From contig CAJFVO010000013.1 in the NCBI GenBank assembly GCA_904420555.1, forward strand, positions 1 to 36,205: a DNA stretch of 36,205 nucleotides. Direction: 5' to 3'. The stretch's first letter is position 1, and each line of letters opens with the position of its first letter. Positions 1 to 7,790 of this stretch are shown in pieces. Source of the stretch: Candidatus Heritagella intestinalis (lineage in GTDB: Bacteria > Bacillota > Clostridia > Oscillospirales > Acutalibacteraceae). The translations under genes and the position numbers were made by a program. A model generated the notes under the pieces. It ran no database searches and was not told the DNA's origin. It saw only the letters and a list, made by a program, of their open reading frames with translations.

Positions 1-12
1 GTCCTGTGCGCT

Positions 13-254
13 CCCTCTCGCGGAAGTGCTTGACTATTTTATCACATCTTTCGACGTTTGTCAAGAACTTTTTTCGAGATTTTTTTACCGGCCGTTTTCG
101 TTCTTTTTTATCGCTCCCGCGATCTCTTGAACTCTTATCTTCCGGCTTTAACGGAACTTTTCTATCTTATCACAACCACTGGGGGTTTGTCAAGATTTTT
201 TTCGCTCCGTTTGGCGCTCACATATGATACCACATCCCTCCCTCTCCTGTCAAC
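13..254 (-). promoter_or_regulatory. Three tandem minus-strand sigma-A promoters leading out of the left edge
   Basis: On the minus strand there are three promoter units. P1 has TTGACA at 64-59 and TAAAAT at 41-36 (17-bp spacer, extended TG before the -10). P2 has TTGACA at 193-188 and TAAGAT at 169-164 (18 bp). P3 has TTGACA at 253-248 and TATCAT at 229-224 (18 bp, TG extended). Each is preceded on that strand by a run of A residues resembling an UP element. P1 is followed by a GC-rich segment containing GAGGGAGCGC, and similar GGAGCG segments follow the other two. Such stacks of near-consensus promoters are typical of stable RNA operons in Firmicutes, so an rRNA operon just outside the window is my inference. 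The -35/-10 matches are directly visible. Confidence 0.75.
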
Positions 255-397
255 GCCTTTTTTCTTATTTTTTCATCTTTTTCCTCCCTTTGGTTATTTC
301 GATAGTTTTATTCACTTTTTCTCCACCTTTTTCGGCCTTGGCTTTTGTATAATCGCATCTTTGTCGGAGATACTCCCTTTATAAAGGAGAGATGTCC
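255..397. other. AT/pyrimidine-rich gap upstream of sleB
   Basis: This stretch is pyrimidine-rich on the plus strand. It contains TATAAT at 348-353 but no recognisable -35 for sigma A and no convincing sigma-G or sigma-F pair, although a forespore promoter would be expected for sleB. The ribosome binding site AAAGGAGA is at 383-390. No gene is seen here. Confidence 0.4.
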
Positions 398-1084
398 ATG
401 AAGAAAAAAAGACTCTTTACCATAGGAAAGCTGGCGGTGATTCTACTGGCCACTATCTTACTGACGGTCATGATTTCGCAGCCTTCTATTCCCGCTCTAT
501 CCAAGGTCGGCTCCCGAGGGGAGGAAGTAAAACAAATTCAGACGGTTCTGAAAGACCGGGAACTTTATACCGGCAACATCGACGGCATTTTTGGAGAGCA
601 AACCAAACAGGCTGTCATCAAGTTTCAAAAGCAAATGGGCCTGACCCCTGACGGCATTGTAGGAAAGAACACCCTCTCCGCTATGGGGTTGGGAGATGCT
701 CCCGCTGGCGTAACGGGTATGGGTGGATACAGCGCTAACGAAGTGGCCTTGTTGGCGAGGATTATTTCCGCGGAGGCCCGAGGCGAACCTTATGCCGGAC
801 AAGTCGCTGTGGGGGCCGTGATCTTAAACCGGGTGGCCCATCCCAGCTTTCCCAATACCCTGGCCGGCGTTATCTATCAGCCTGGCGCTTTTTCCTGCCT
901 GGATGACGGCGGGGTCAATGCGGCTGTGGCGGACTCTGCCTACCGGGCGGCCCGGGATGCCATCAACGGCAGCGACCCTTCCGGCGGTGCTATCTATTAT
1001 TATAATCCTGCCAAGTCCACGAATCAGTGGATTTTCTCCCGGCCCATTATCACCGTCATCGGCCAACATCGGTTTTGTTCGTAG
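398..1084 (+). CDS. sleB: Spore cortex-lytic enzyme, SleB type
   Basis: Predicted germination-specific lytic transglycosylase that degrades the peptidoglycan cortex of the spore. The 228-residue product has an N-terminal hydrophobic segment (about 10-27) that acts as signal peptide or anchor. A peptidoglycan-binding domain follows (about 36-95, with GxxGxxVxxIQ-like and FQ(K)xxGLxxDGIVG motifs), then a C-terminal cell-wall hydrolase domain (about 112-228). Glu126 in ISAEARGE is the likely catalytic acid by family comparison. An ATG at 392 is in frame, but AAAGGAGA lies 7 nt from the ATG at 398 and only 1 nt from 392, so 398 was chosen. The gene is a single transcription unit, convergent with the next gene. 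No ypeB partner is adjacent, although ypeB often accompanies sleB. Its presence implies a spore former. Confidence 0.9.
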   Translation: MKKKRLFTIGKLAVILLATILLTVMISQPSIPALSKVGSRGEEVKQIQTVLKDRELYTGNIDGIFGEQTKQAVIKFQKQMGLTPDGIVGKNTLSAMGLGDAPAGVTGMGGYSANEVALLARIISAEARGEPYAGQVAVGAVILNRVAHPSFPNTLAGVIYQPGAFSCLDDGGVNAAVADSAYRAARDAINGSDPSGGAIYYYNPAKSTNQWIFSRPIITVIGQHRFCS

Positions 1085-1107
1085 CCTAACTGTATTATAA
1101 TAAAAAT

Positions 1108-1165
1108 AATATACGGCAAGTATTGAATTTTCTTTGAAATCTTCTTACTTGCCGTATATTTCTTT
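1108..1165. terminator. Shared convergent terminator of sleB and the LUD gene
   Basis: A perfect 15-bp inverted repeat (1108-1122 with 1146-1160, arms AATATACGGCAAGTA and its complement) encloses a 23-nt loop. T-rich sequence follows on the plus strand and A-rich sequence precedes it, so it can serve both converging genes. Confidence 0.75.
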
Positions 1166-1186
1166 TGCATTTATTCTATTTGTATT

Positions 1187-1858
1187 TTAATATCCCAGCT
1201 CTTCCCCTACCAGGACTACCTTGATACGGCCTTCATATTTGGGCTGCTGTTTTCCAATTACGGTATAGCCGCAGCAGATTCGGTCCGGAGACGCACACCC
1301 CGCTGCCATAGGGCCGTCCACGCCACGGCATTCTCCCTGATGGGCGCAGTAAGTATTCTTCCCCAAGCGCAGGCAGTTGGCCGGAGCCGCCACGGTTTTG
1401 GTCCGGCAAATGGCCTCGTCCAAATCCTTGACGATTTTATTGTATCCGGCTACCACCACGACGGTTTTGGGGCCAAAGAGCATGGCTGCTACCCGGTTGC
1501 AGTTGCCGTCCACATTATACAGCTCCCCTTGTTCCGTAATGGCGTTGGAGCTGGTAAAGTAGACATCGGCGCAAAAAGCCAAGCGGAAGATCTCCTCTAC
1601 CTTGTCCGGCGTGGTGCCAGGCGCATTCCGGTCCAGAAATTCATAGGGGCCGGTACGAAGCAACGTCATCACGCCGCACTCTTCCAGGCTCATAGAGCCG
1701 CCGCAGGCCACCAAAGCCCCTTCCGGCAGGTACTGCACCACCTGCTCCAACGCCTCTTTTTTGCTGGCAACGCACACGGCTTCCATTCCATTTGCTCTCA
1801 GCGCTTCTGCTGTGCGCTCCATTTTCTTTTGAATAATCGTCTTTTTATGCTCGTCCAT
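1187..1858 (-). CDS. LUD-domain protein (LutC/YkgG-like, lactate-utilisation family)
   Basis: The 223-residue protein has the LUD (DUF162) fold seen in LutC-type proteins of iron-sulfur lactate oxidation. Conserved elements include VACGGSMSLEECG (about 50-62), the YFTSSNAITEQGELYNVDG region (about 100-118) and GPKTVVVVAGYNKIV (about 129-143). The C-terminal part carries a cysteine-rich segment (about 160-200: NC, YC, EC, GC, ICC) followed by a basic-hydrophobic VVLVGEELGY end. This is the form of the family that stands alone in many Clostridia without lutA and lutB; none is seen nearby. AAGGAGG lies about 9 nt before the ATG at 1858. The substrate and true role are unknown; a redox or iron-sulfur role is only inferred from the cysteines. 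Confidence 0.8.
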   Translation of the reverse strand: MDEHKKTIIQKKMERTAEALRANGMEAVCVASKKEALEQVVQYLPEGALVACGGSMSLEECGVMTLLRTGPYEFLDRNAPGTTPDKVEEIFRLAFCADVYFTSSNAITEQGELYNVDGNCNRVAAMLFGPKTVVVVAGYNKIVKDLDEAICRTKTVAAPANCLRLGKNTYCAHQGECRGVDGPMAAGCASPDRICCGYTVIGKQQPKYEGRIKVVLVGEELGY

Positions 1859-1906
1859 TTTTTATTTCCTCCTTATTTTTAAGGGCGACTTTGACTCCCG
1901 CTTCCG

Positions 1907-2407
1907 TTAAAATGCTCTATTACTGGGAAGGAGCTCCTCCACCGCCACATAATAGTTGTCCATATTGCCATCCTCGATATAAATCTTCACCTGCTGATGC
2001 AGCAGGCCTCCATTTTCGGGCCGCCAATGATACAGGTTCCGGCTCTGGAACAGATGCTCCGTGCCGTCCGGCGCAAGATAGCGGGCTGTTGCGATAGTCG
2101 GATGTCGGCCATTGACGCTAATCTGCAAATTCGGAGCGCACTCCACAATCTCTCCCCAGAGGTATCTCCCCTCTTCCAGCAGTTTTTGCATCCGGCGCTG
2201 CTTTTTCCGGCAGGCCCGCAAGCAGAGAACCCCTATGAGGAGAAAGACGCCTCCTACGCTCACAAACACTATGCAGGCCAAACGGCCTTCTTCTCCTAAA
2301 AACATCCCAAATAGGGTGCCCAGCGCCAGAAAAACGCCTCCCAGAATCGAAAAAACAATTCCTATTATAAAGGCAGCATCCTTTTCCATTTTTAATTTTG
2401 GATTCAT
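1907..2407 (-). CDS. Small two-helix membrane protein, DUF3592-like
   Basis: This is an uncharacterised 166-residue protein. Two hydrophobic segments (about 12-38 and 44-63) lead into a basic stretch (CRKKQRRMQKLLEEG) and then a soluble domain of about 95 residues that starts WGEIVEC. The pattern of two helices followed by a G-x-I-V-x-C strand and a beta-rich domain resembles DUF3592-type membrane proteins, but I am not certain of the family. A TTG at 2425 is in frame, but the ATG at 2407 has GGAGGG 6 nt upstream and was chosen. It lies upstream of the LUD gene on the same strand with a 48-bp gap, and the LUD gene has its own strong ribosome binding site. No function is proposed. Confidence 0.6.
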   Translation of the reverse strand: MNPKLKMEKDAAFIIGIVFSILGGVFLALGTLFGMFLGEEGRLACIVFVSVGGVFLLIGVLCLRACRKKQRRMQKLLEEGRYLWGEIVECAPNLQISVNGRHPTIATARYLAPDGTEHLFQSRNLYHWRPENGGLLHQQVKIYIEDGNMDNYYVAVEELLPSNRAF

Positions 2408-2507
2408 CTGCTTCCCTCCAAACAAAATGGCCGGCGTCCCGTACTAGGACCCCGGCCCGGTAAGATACATTAGCTCCCCTGTCTCCAGTTTCCGGGGAAT
2501 CTCTCCG

Positions 2508-3053
2508 TTATTTTTTGAAATTCACGAACTCCTCTTTGACTTCCGCAGTCCGGGCATCGTGTTCCTCTCCGGTGACCGTGTCCGTATACACCATCAGGTA
2601 TTTGCCGCTGTCGGAAAGGGTCGCGTTAGTGGTCATGCCCATGAGGATAAACTGCCCGCTCTCTTTTACGGAATCAATAATGGCGTTGGCCGTATCATTG
2701 AGATTGGCCGTATCGTACTCATAGAGCTCCACGGTGATGTTGTTAGTGCCCTCATAGCTGCCGGTATACTTGACGCCTTTTTCCGCGCCGATAAAGGAAG
2801 CGTCCATATCCGAGGGGTCGCCCTCAATATAGCCCTTTGCCTTCATATACTCTGCCAGCCCTTCCAGGGTGTCGTCATAGTCCCCCACATCCACAGGGGC
2901 CTGGCTGGAGGATTCGCTCTCCGAGGCGGTAGAGGAAGTGGACTCCGAACCGGAAGAAGACTCTTCTCCGGGCATATTTACCGCACAGGCGGAAAGGGAA
3001 ACAAGCAGCAGGGCTGCGGCAGCCAGCGCCGCCAGTCTTCTTTTGATGGTCAT
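2508..3053 (-). CDS. Putative lipoprotein with Ser/Glu-rich linker
   Basis: The 181-residue precursor begins MTIKRRLAAL and has a hydrophobic core ending in LSAC. This is a lipobox, so it should be lipidated at the cysteine and exposed outside the membrane. A low-complexity Ser/Glu-rich linker follows (about 28-52). The compact C-terminal domain (about 55-181) contains the YTGSYEG, VELYEYD and GKYLMVYTD segments. I do not recognise the domain. An upstream in-frame ATG at 3068 lacks a ribosome binding site; TGGAGA precedes the ATG at 3053. A promoter lies at 3135-3163. The gene is separate from the MATE gene upstream, since that gene ends at 3178, just beyond this promoter. Confidence 0.7.
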   Translation of the reverse strand: MTIKRRLAALAAAALLLVSLSACAVNMPGEESSSGSESTSSTASESESSSQAPVDVGDYDDTLEGLAEYMKAKGYIEGDPSDMDASFIGAEKGVKYTGSYEGTNNITVELYEYDTANLNDTANAIIDSVKESGQFILMGMTTNATLSDSGKYLMVYTDTVTGEEHDARTAEVKEEFVNFKK

Positions 3054-3134
3054 TCTGATATTCTCCATTCTTTTCTATATACTACAGGGATTTCGGCTTC
3101 TTTACGATGGCCGGAGCCATCTGGGAATGATGTT

Positions 3135-3163
3135 ATTATATCCTATTTTCCCCTTCTGCGCAA
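3135..3163 (-). promoter_or_regulatory. Promoter of the lipoprotein gene
   Basis: On the minus strand TTGCGC (3163-3158) and TATAAT (3140-3135) are separated by 17 bp. They lie about 80 bp upstream of the lipoprotein start, between it and the end of the MATE gene. Confidence 0.6.
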
Positions 3164-3177
3164 GGCCGGAGAAACCG

Positions 3178-4554
3178 TTACACAGCCGGAATTTCCCGGT
3201 CCTGCTCATAGAGCTTGCGCTTGTGCACATAGAGGAGATACCAGGCTGTGAGCACCACGCCTTTGAGAATGGCGGAGATAGTCAGCGCCCACCAGATGCC
3301 GTCCAACCCCAGAGGGGTCATAGGCAGCAGAATTGCCATGGGGATTCTGGCAAGGTTAAAGACAATACTCACGGCCGAAGGAATCCGGGTCTCTCCCAGG
3401 CCGTTGAAAGCGCCGGTAGAGCAGCCCTCCATGCACACACAGAGCTGGCACACACCCAGAATCCGCAGATAAGAGACGCCCATATCCAAAACATCCGTCT
3501 CCCGGATAAAGATTTGGAAGAGGAATTCCGGGAAAACAATTAGTACCAGGCTGCACAGGAGGCCCCAGATCACCATCAGGGTCATGGCCGCGTTGTAGCC
3601 TTTCCGCACCCGCTGCATTTTCCCCGCGCCGTAGTTTTGACCGATAAAGGAGTTTACCGCCATGGAGAAGCCGCCGGCAATCATCCAGGCGATGCTCTCC
3701 ACCTGGCCGCCCACTTTCTGCACGGCAATGGCGTCGGCGCCCCACGCCGCTATCATAGAGGCGATAATCAGGGAAAGGCCGGACATAAACACATTCTGCA
3801 AGCCAACCGGGAAGCCCAGCTTCCAAACCTGCTTGATATAATCCATCTTGGGTTTGCGGAATACTGGCATTCCCTGAAACAGCCCGCCCCGTTTATAGGA
3901 GATGAGCAAGAACAGCAGGGTTACCACGCCCTGGGCTCCGGCCGTGGCCACTGCCGCGCCAATCACGCCCATGGCCGGGATGAAGCCTACTCCAAAAATC
4001 AAAACAGGGTCCATGACCAGATTGATTACCAAGCCCACGGCATTGGCCAAAAATGGCGTTTTGGAATCCCCGATACCTGTATACAGGCCGGTAAAGATCT
4101 GGTTGATGGTGCTGAACAGCACGCCGATGGTGCCGGTAATCAGCAGATAATTGACTGCATCCACATGGACCTGCTCTTCTGTAAACTGGAACACGCCCAC
4201 CATCAGCTGATGGCCAAAGAGTACGAAGAGGATGCAGAGCATAATAATGGACACGCCCATTTGAAAGGCCGAAGCGCCAAACTGCTTGGCCTTTTCCGGG
4301 TTGCCCTCGCCAATGGAGTGGGCCACCTTAATCTGTCCTCCGGTTTTCGCCACAGAAGTACAGCTGTCCGCGATCCATAAATAGGTGCCGGCTGCACCTA
4401 CCGCCGCCACAGCGTTGCTGCCAAGCTGCCCAATCCAGACCATATCCACCAGATTATAGGCCATCTGCACAAAGGCCGTCATCATAATGGGCAGGGCCAG
4501 AACGGAAAGCTTTCCGAGAATACTTCCCTCCAATAGGTTTACCTGCTTGCTCAT
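3178..4554 (-). CDS. MATE-family multidrug/sodium antiporter
   Basis: The 458-residue membrane protein has about 12 hydrophobic segments arranged as two MatE repeats. The N-terminal signature ALPIMMTAFVQMAYNLVDMVWIG-like region is at about 19-41, and a second-half counterpart lies around KLGFPVGLQNVFMSGL. The family exports cationic drugs or metabolites using a Na+ or H+ gradient; the substrate cannot be told from sequence. An in-frame TTG at 4596 would extend the protein, but the ATG at 4554 follows GGAGGG (4567-4572), though with a long 12-nt spacing. The gene has its own promoter (4708-4736), and a terminator hairpin lies between promoter and start, suggesting conditional readthrough. It is divergent from the XRE gene at 4924, which is a candidate local regulator by position only. 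Confidence 0.88.
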   Translation of the reverse strand: MSKQVNLLEGSILGKLSVLALPIMMTAFVQMAYNLVDMVWIGQLGSNAVAAVGAAGTYLWIADSCTSVAKTGGQIKVAHSIGEGNPEKAKQFGASAFQMGVSIIMLCILFVLFGHQLMVGVFQFTEEQVHVDAVNYLLITGTIGVLFSTINQIFTGLYTGIGDSKTPFLANAVGLVINLVMDPVLIFGVGFIPAMGVIGAAVATAGAQGVVTLLFLLISYKRGGLFQGMPVFRKPKMDYIKQVWKLGFPVGLQNVFMSGLSLIIASMIAAWGADAIAVQKVGGQVESIAWMIAGGFSMAVNSFIGQNYGAGKMQRVRKGYNAAMTLMVIWGLLCSLVLIVFPEFLFQIFIRETDVLDMGVSYLRILGVCQLCVCMEGCSTGAFNGLGETRIPSAVSIVFNLARIPMAILLPMTPLGLDGIWWALTISAILKGVVLTAWYLLYVHKRKLYEQDREIPAV

Positions 4555-4629
4555 ATACGGATAAAACCCTCCAGATGCAGTCTCCAGGACCGCCAAAATA
4601 ATCGTTTTCCATCAAGACGTACAACCGAT

Positions 4630-4676
4630 AAAAAAAGACTGCAAGAGCCGGGATGTCTCCCCCGGCGCTTTCAGTC
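4630..4676 (-). terminator. Leader terminator (attenuator) upstream of the MATE gene
   Basis: Arms 4637-4652 and 4661-4676 pair at 14 of 16 positions with an 8-nt loop. On the minus strand the stem is followed directly by seven U residues (4636-4630). The stem begins about 25 nt after the predicted transcription start and ends about 75 nt before the MATE start codon, so it can act as an attenuator. No leader peptide ORF is visible between the promoter and the hairpin. Confidence 0.7.
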
Positions 4677-4707
4677 CTCCGCCCGCCCTATATGGAATTT
4701 TGATTCT

Positions 4708-4736
4708 ATTGTATCTACTGCTCTATCCTTTGTCAA
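4708..4736 (-). promoter_or_regulatory. Strong sigma-A promoter of the MATE gene
   Basis: TTGACA (4736-4731), a 17-bp spacer and TACAAT (4713-4708) are present on the minus strand. Transcription is predicted to start near 4701. Confidence 0.75.
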
Positions 4737-4923
4737 TCACTCTTTTTCGCCAAACCTGCTGAAATTTTTCTGTCGTTGTTTGTCAATTTTCCCACAATGC
4801 TTGCTTTTTAAGAAATCCATTTTGAGAGATTATATTTCTAACTCTTTTGCGTTAAAATAAGCGCAGAAAGCTTCCGCTTCTCAAAAGCAACTGCGCATCA
4901 TCATTAGAAACGAGGTGTTCTCC

Positions 4924-5166
4924 ATGAATGTAGGCGAAGCAGTAAAAGCACGCATCTTGCAGCTGTGTCAGGAAAGAAATCTCTTCATTAACAAGCTGAG
5001 CAATATGAGCGGCGTCACCCAGTCTACCGTGAACAACATTATCAGCGGCCGCAACCGCAGCGCTACCGTGTCCACTATTCAAAAGCTCTGTGATGGGCTG
5101 GGTATCACCATTGAAGAGTTCTTTCACTCCGAACTGTTCCGCAACCTGGAGCAAGAGCTGAAATAA
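4924..5166 (+). CDS. Small XRE-family HTH transcriptional regulator
   Basis: This 80-residue single-domain protein has a Cro/C1-type helix-turn-helix covering about residues 8-65 (segment NKLSNMSGVTQSTVNNIISG is the HTH core). The C-terminal ITIEEFFHSELF tail is typical of short XRE regulators in Clostridia. GAGGTG lies 6 nt before the ATG at 4924. The gene is the only plus-strand gene in an otherwise minus-strand stretch and is divergent from the MATE exporter. The leader region 4859-4894 contains GCGCAG and CTGCGC as imperfect inverted arms, a possible operator or hairpin. The target is unknown; regulation of the MATE gene or of itself is a guess from position. Confidence 0.85.
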   Translation: MNVGEAVKARILQLCQERNLFINKLSNMSGVTQSTVNNIISGRNRSATVSTIQKLCDGLGITIEEFFHSELFRNLEQELK

Positions 5167-5176
5167 GTCCGAGATT

Positions 5177-5202
5177 CTTTCTTCTACCCTTCTCGAAGAA
5201 AG
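5177..5202. repeat. Inverted repeat after the XRE gene
   Basis: CTTTCTTC (5177-5184) and GAAGAAAG (5195-5202) form a perfect 8-bp stem 11 nt after the XRE stop codon. There is no U-tract on the plus strand, so it is at best a weak terminator. Confidence 0.35.
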
Positions 5203-5206
5203 CTGC

Positions 5207-5246
5207 AAAAAAAATAAGCCCCGAACGCGGCTTGCGCGTCGAGGCT
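5207..5246 (-). terminator. Terminator hairpin 4 behind the tRNA operon
   Basis: Read on the minus strand, AGCCTCGACGCG pairs with CGCGTTCGGGGCT (one bulge, one G-U) around a CAAGC loop (5246-5217). It is followed by TTATTTTTTTT. It lies about 290 nt downstream of tRNA-Val and is the most distal of four such hairpins. Confidence 0.65.
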
Positions 5247-5294
5247 CTCAATGAAACCGTATTATAAAACAGATATCCGCTGCAAACGAGGGTA

Positions 5295-5327
5295 CAAAAC
5301 AAAACGCACCTCACAACGTGAGGTGCG
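5295..5327 (-). terminator. Terminator hairpin 3 behind the tRNA operon
   Basis: A perfect 10-bp stem (5305-5314 with 5318-5327, arm CGCACCTCAC) has a 3-nt loop. On the minus strand it is followed by TTTTGTTTTG. Confidence 0.65.
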
Positions 5328-5402
5328 CAGATTGGAAGCGGCAACTTTAGGAAAAGCCGAAAATAGAATCAGCTATAACGCGGGCAAAAAGCTTCCATAT
5401 AC

Positions 5403-5438
5403 AAAAAACCTGCGATGCGCGAATTGCTCACCGCAGGT
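5403..5438 (-). terminator. Terminator hairpin 2 behind the tRNA operon
   Basis: ACCTGCG (5438-5432 on the minus strand) pairs with CGCAGGT (5414-5408), with partial pairing inside, followed by six U residues. The loop holds GCAATTCGCG, identical to ten bases in hairpin 1. Confidence 0.6.
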
Positions 5439-5490
5439 GTGAGAAGCATTGGTAAACTCGATACCAGACACCAGCGCGAGGGGCAAAGCA

Positions 5491-5536
5491 AAAGAAAAAG
5501 CTGAGCCCGGAACGCGAATTGCGTCCAGGCTCAGCT
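5491..5536 (-). terminator. Terminator hairpin 1, directly after tRNA-Val
   Basis: Arms 5528-5536 and 5499-5507 form a perfect 9-bp outer stem (AGCTGAGCC), with inner GGACGC/GCGTTCC pairing. On the minus strand it is followed by CTTTTTCTTT. It abuts the CCA end of tRNA-Val and is the evident terminator of the tRNA operon. Confidence 0.8.
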
Positions 5537-5613
5537 TGGTGGACACAAGGGGACTCGAACCCATGACCTCTCGCGTGTGAGGCGAGCGCTCTAACCAGCT
5601 GAGCTATGCGTCC
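5537..5613 (-). tRNA. tRNA-Val (anticodon CAC)
   Basis: A full cloverleaf is present: acceptor GGACGCA with TGTGTCC, D-arm GCTCAGCTGGTTAGAGC, anticodon stem CTCGC/GCGAG with loop CTCACAC (anticodon CAC), and T-arm GGGTTCGAGTCCC. CCA is encoded. It is the last gene of a three-tRNA operon. Confidence 0.93.
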
Positions 5614-5617
5614 TTAT

Positions 5618-5692
5618 TGGTGACCCGGACGAGATTCGAACTCGTGAACCCGCCGTGAAAGGGCGGTGTCTTAACCACTTGACGACCGGGCC
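5618..5692 (-). tRNA. tRNA-Glu (anticodon TTC)
   Basis: Acceptor GGCCCGG pairs with CCGGGTC. The anticodon stem CCGCC/GGCGG encloses CTTTCAC (anticodon TTC), and the T-loop contains GTTCGAATC. CCA is encoded, and 4 bp separate it from tRNA-Val. Confidence 0.94.
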
Positions 5693-5695
5693 ATA

Positions 5696-5772
5696 TGGTA
5701 GCGGCAAATGGATTCGAACCATCGACACTTCGGGTATGAACCGAATGCTCTAGCCAACTGAGCTATGCCGCC
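5696..5772 (-). tRNA. tRNA-Met (elongator, anticodon CAT)
   Basis: Acceptor GGCGGCA pairs with TGCCGCT. The anticodon stem TTCGG/CCGAA encloses TTCATAC (anticodon CAT), and CCA is encoded. The first pair is G-U and the three G-C pairs of initiator tRNA are absent from the anticodon stem, so it is the elongator form. A lysidine-type tRNA-Ile(CAT) is less likely from the overall sequence. It is first in the tRNA operon. Confidence 0.88.
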
Positions 5773-5805
5773 ATAACTCTCCGTTTTCAATACGGAGCGT
5801 TATTG

Positions 5806-5835
5806 ATTATACTACACCCTTGTCCCTCTTGTCAA
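5806..5835 (-). promoter_or_regulatory. Promoter of the tRNA operon
   Basis: TTGACA (5835-5830), an 18-bp spacer and TATAAT (5811-5806) are present. A small hairpin, CTCCGT/ACGGAG at 5779-5797, lies in the leader just before tRNA-Met. Confidence 0.8.
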
Positions 5836-5855
5836 TAGGGAAAACCGAATTTTTT

Positions 5856-5895
5856 CAAAAAAATTCTGCCGCAAGGACAACCCCTGCGGCAGAAT
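5856..5895 (-). terminator. guaB terminator
   Basis: A perfect 11-bp stem (5885-5895 with 5863-5873, arm ATTCTGCCGCA) is followed on the minus strand by seven T residues. It lies 33 bp after the guaB stop codon. Confidence 0.9.
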
Positions 5896-5927
5896 CGTAA
5901 TCATCCGGCTATTGCCGAAAATTTTAT

Positions 5928-7466
<1,539 letters not shown>

Positions 7467-7478
7467 TTATAGTTCTTT

Positions 7479-7507
7479 ATTATAACATTATAAAGAGCAG
7501 AATACAA
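7479..7507 (-). promoter_or_regulatory. guaB promoter
   Basis: TTGTAT (7507-7502), a 17-bp spacer and TATAAT (7484-7479) are present on the minus strand. A second TATAAT lies a few bases upstream inside the spacer. Confidence 0.65.
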
Positions 7508-7790
7508 CGGGACCCGTCGAATTCCCCCTCCGAATTTTTGTCTCTATTTTTCCGGTTTTTCAGGTATTTTCTTCAAAACACCGCTAAGATTATTCTCAGT
7601 CAGGAAAGTATTGACTTTTTCGCTTTACCACGATGTAATAATCAAGAATTTTCTAAGTGGTATCGCATATGTTCTTCGCAATTCATCATCACCGGAAGCA
7701 GCCATTCAAACTTTTATAAGCCAAGCTATAAAGAAACACGGATAGGCCGTTGGGCGCTATCCGTGTTTGCTTTTACAAGTTATCCTGAAT
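7508..7790. other. Intergenic region with a possible small plus-strand transcript
   Basis: No protein gene with a ribosome binding site is apparent. On the plus strand TTGACT (7611-7616), a 17-bp spacer and TGTAAT (7634-7639) could be a promoter. About 95 bp later comes the perfect 12-bp hairpin at 7734-7768, followed by GCTTTTA. This would frame an RNA of about 130 nt, but the -10 is weak and no known RNA family is recognised. Confidence 0.3.
7734..7770. terminator. Terminator downstream of the acyl-ACP thioesterase gene
   Basis: AAACACGGATAG (7734-7745) and its complement (7757-7768) form a perfect 12-bp stem with an 11-nt loop. It lies 22 bp after the stop codon of the minus-strand thioesterase. 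U-rich sequence follows on both strands (CTTTAT on minus, GCTTTTA on plus). Confidence 0.7.

Noticed and set aside
5251-5442. 63-residue plus-strand frame with GAGG six bases before its ATG
   Set aside because: It runs through minus-strand terminator hairpins 2 and 3 and just after hairpin 4; the protein is basic and without a recognisable motif.
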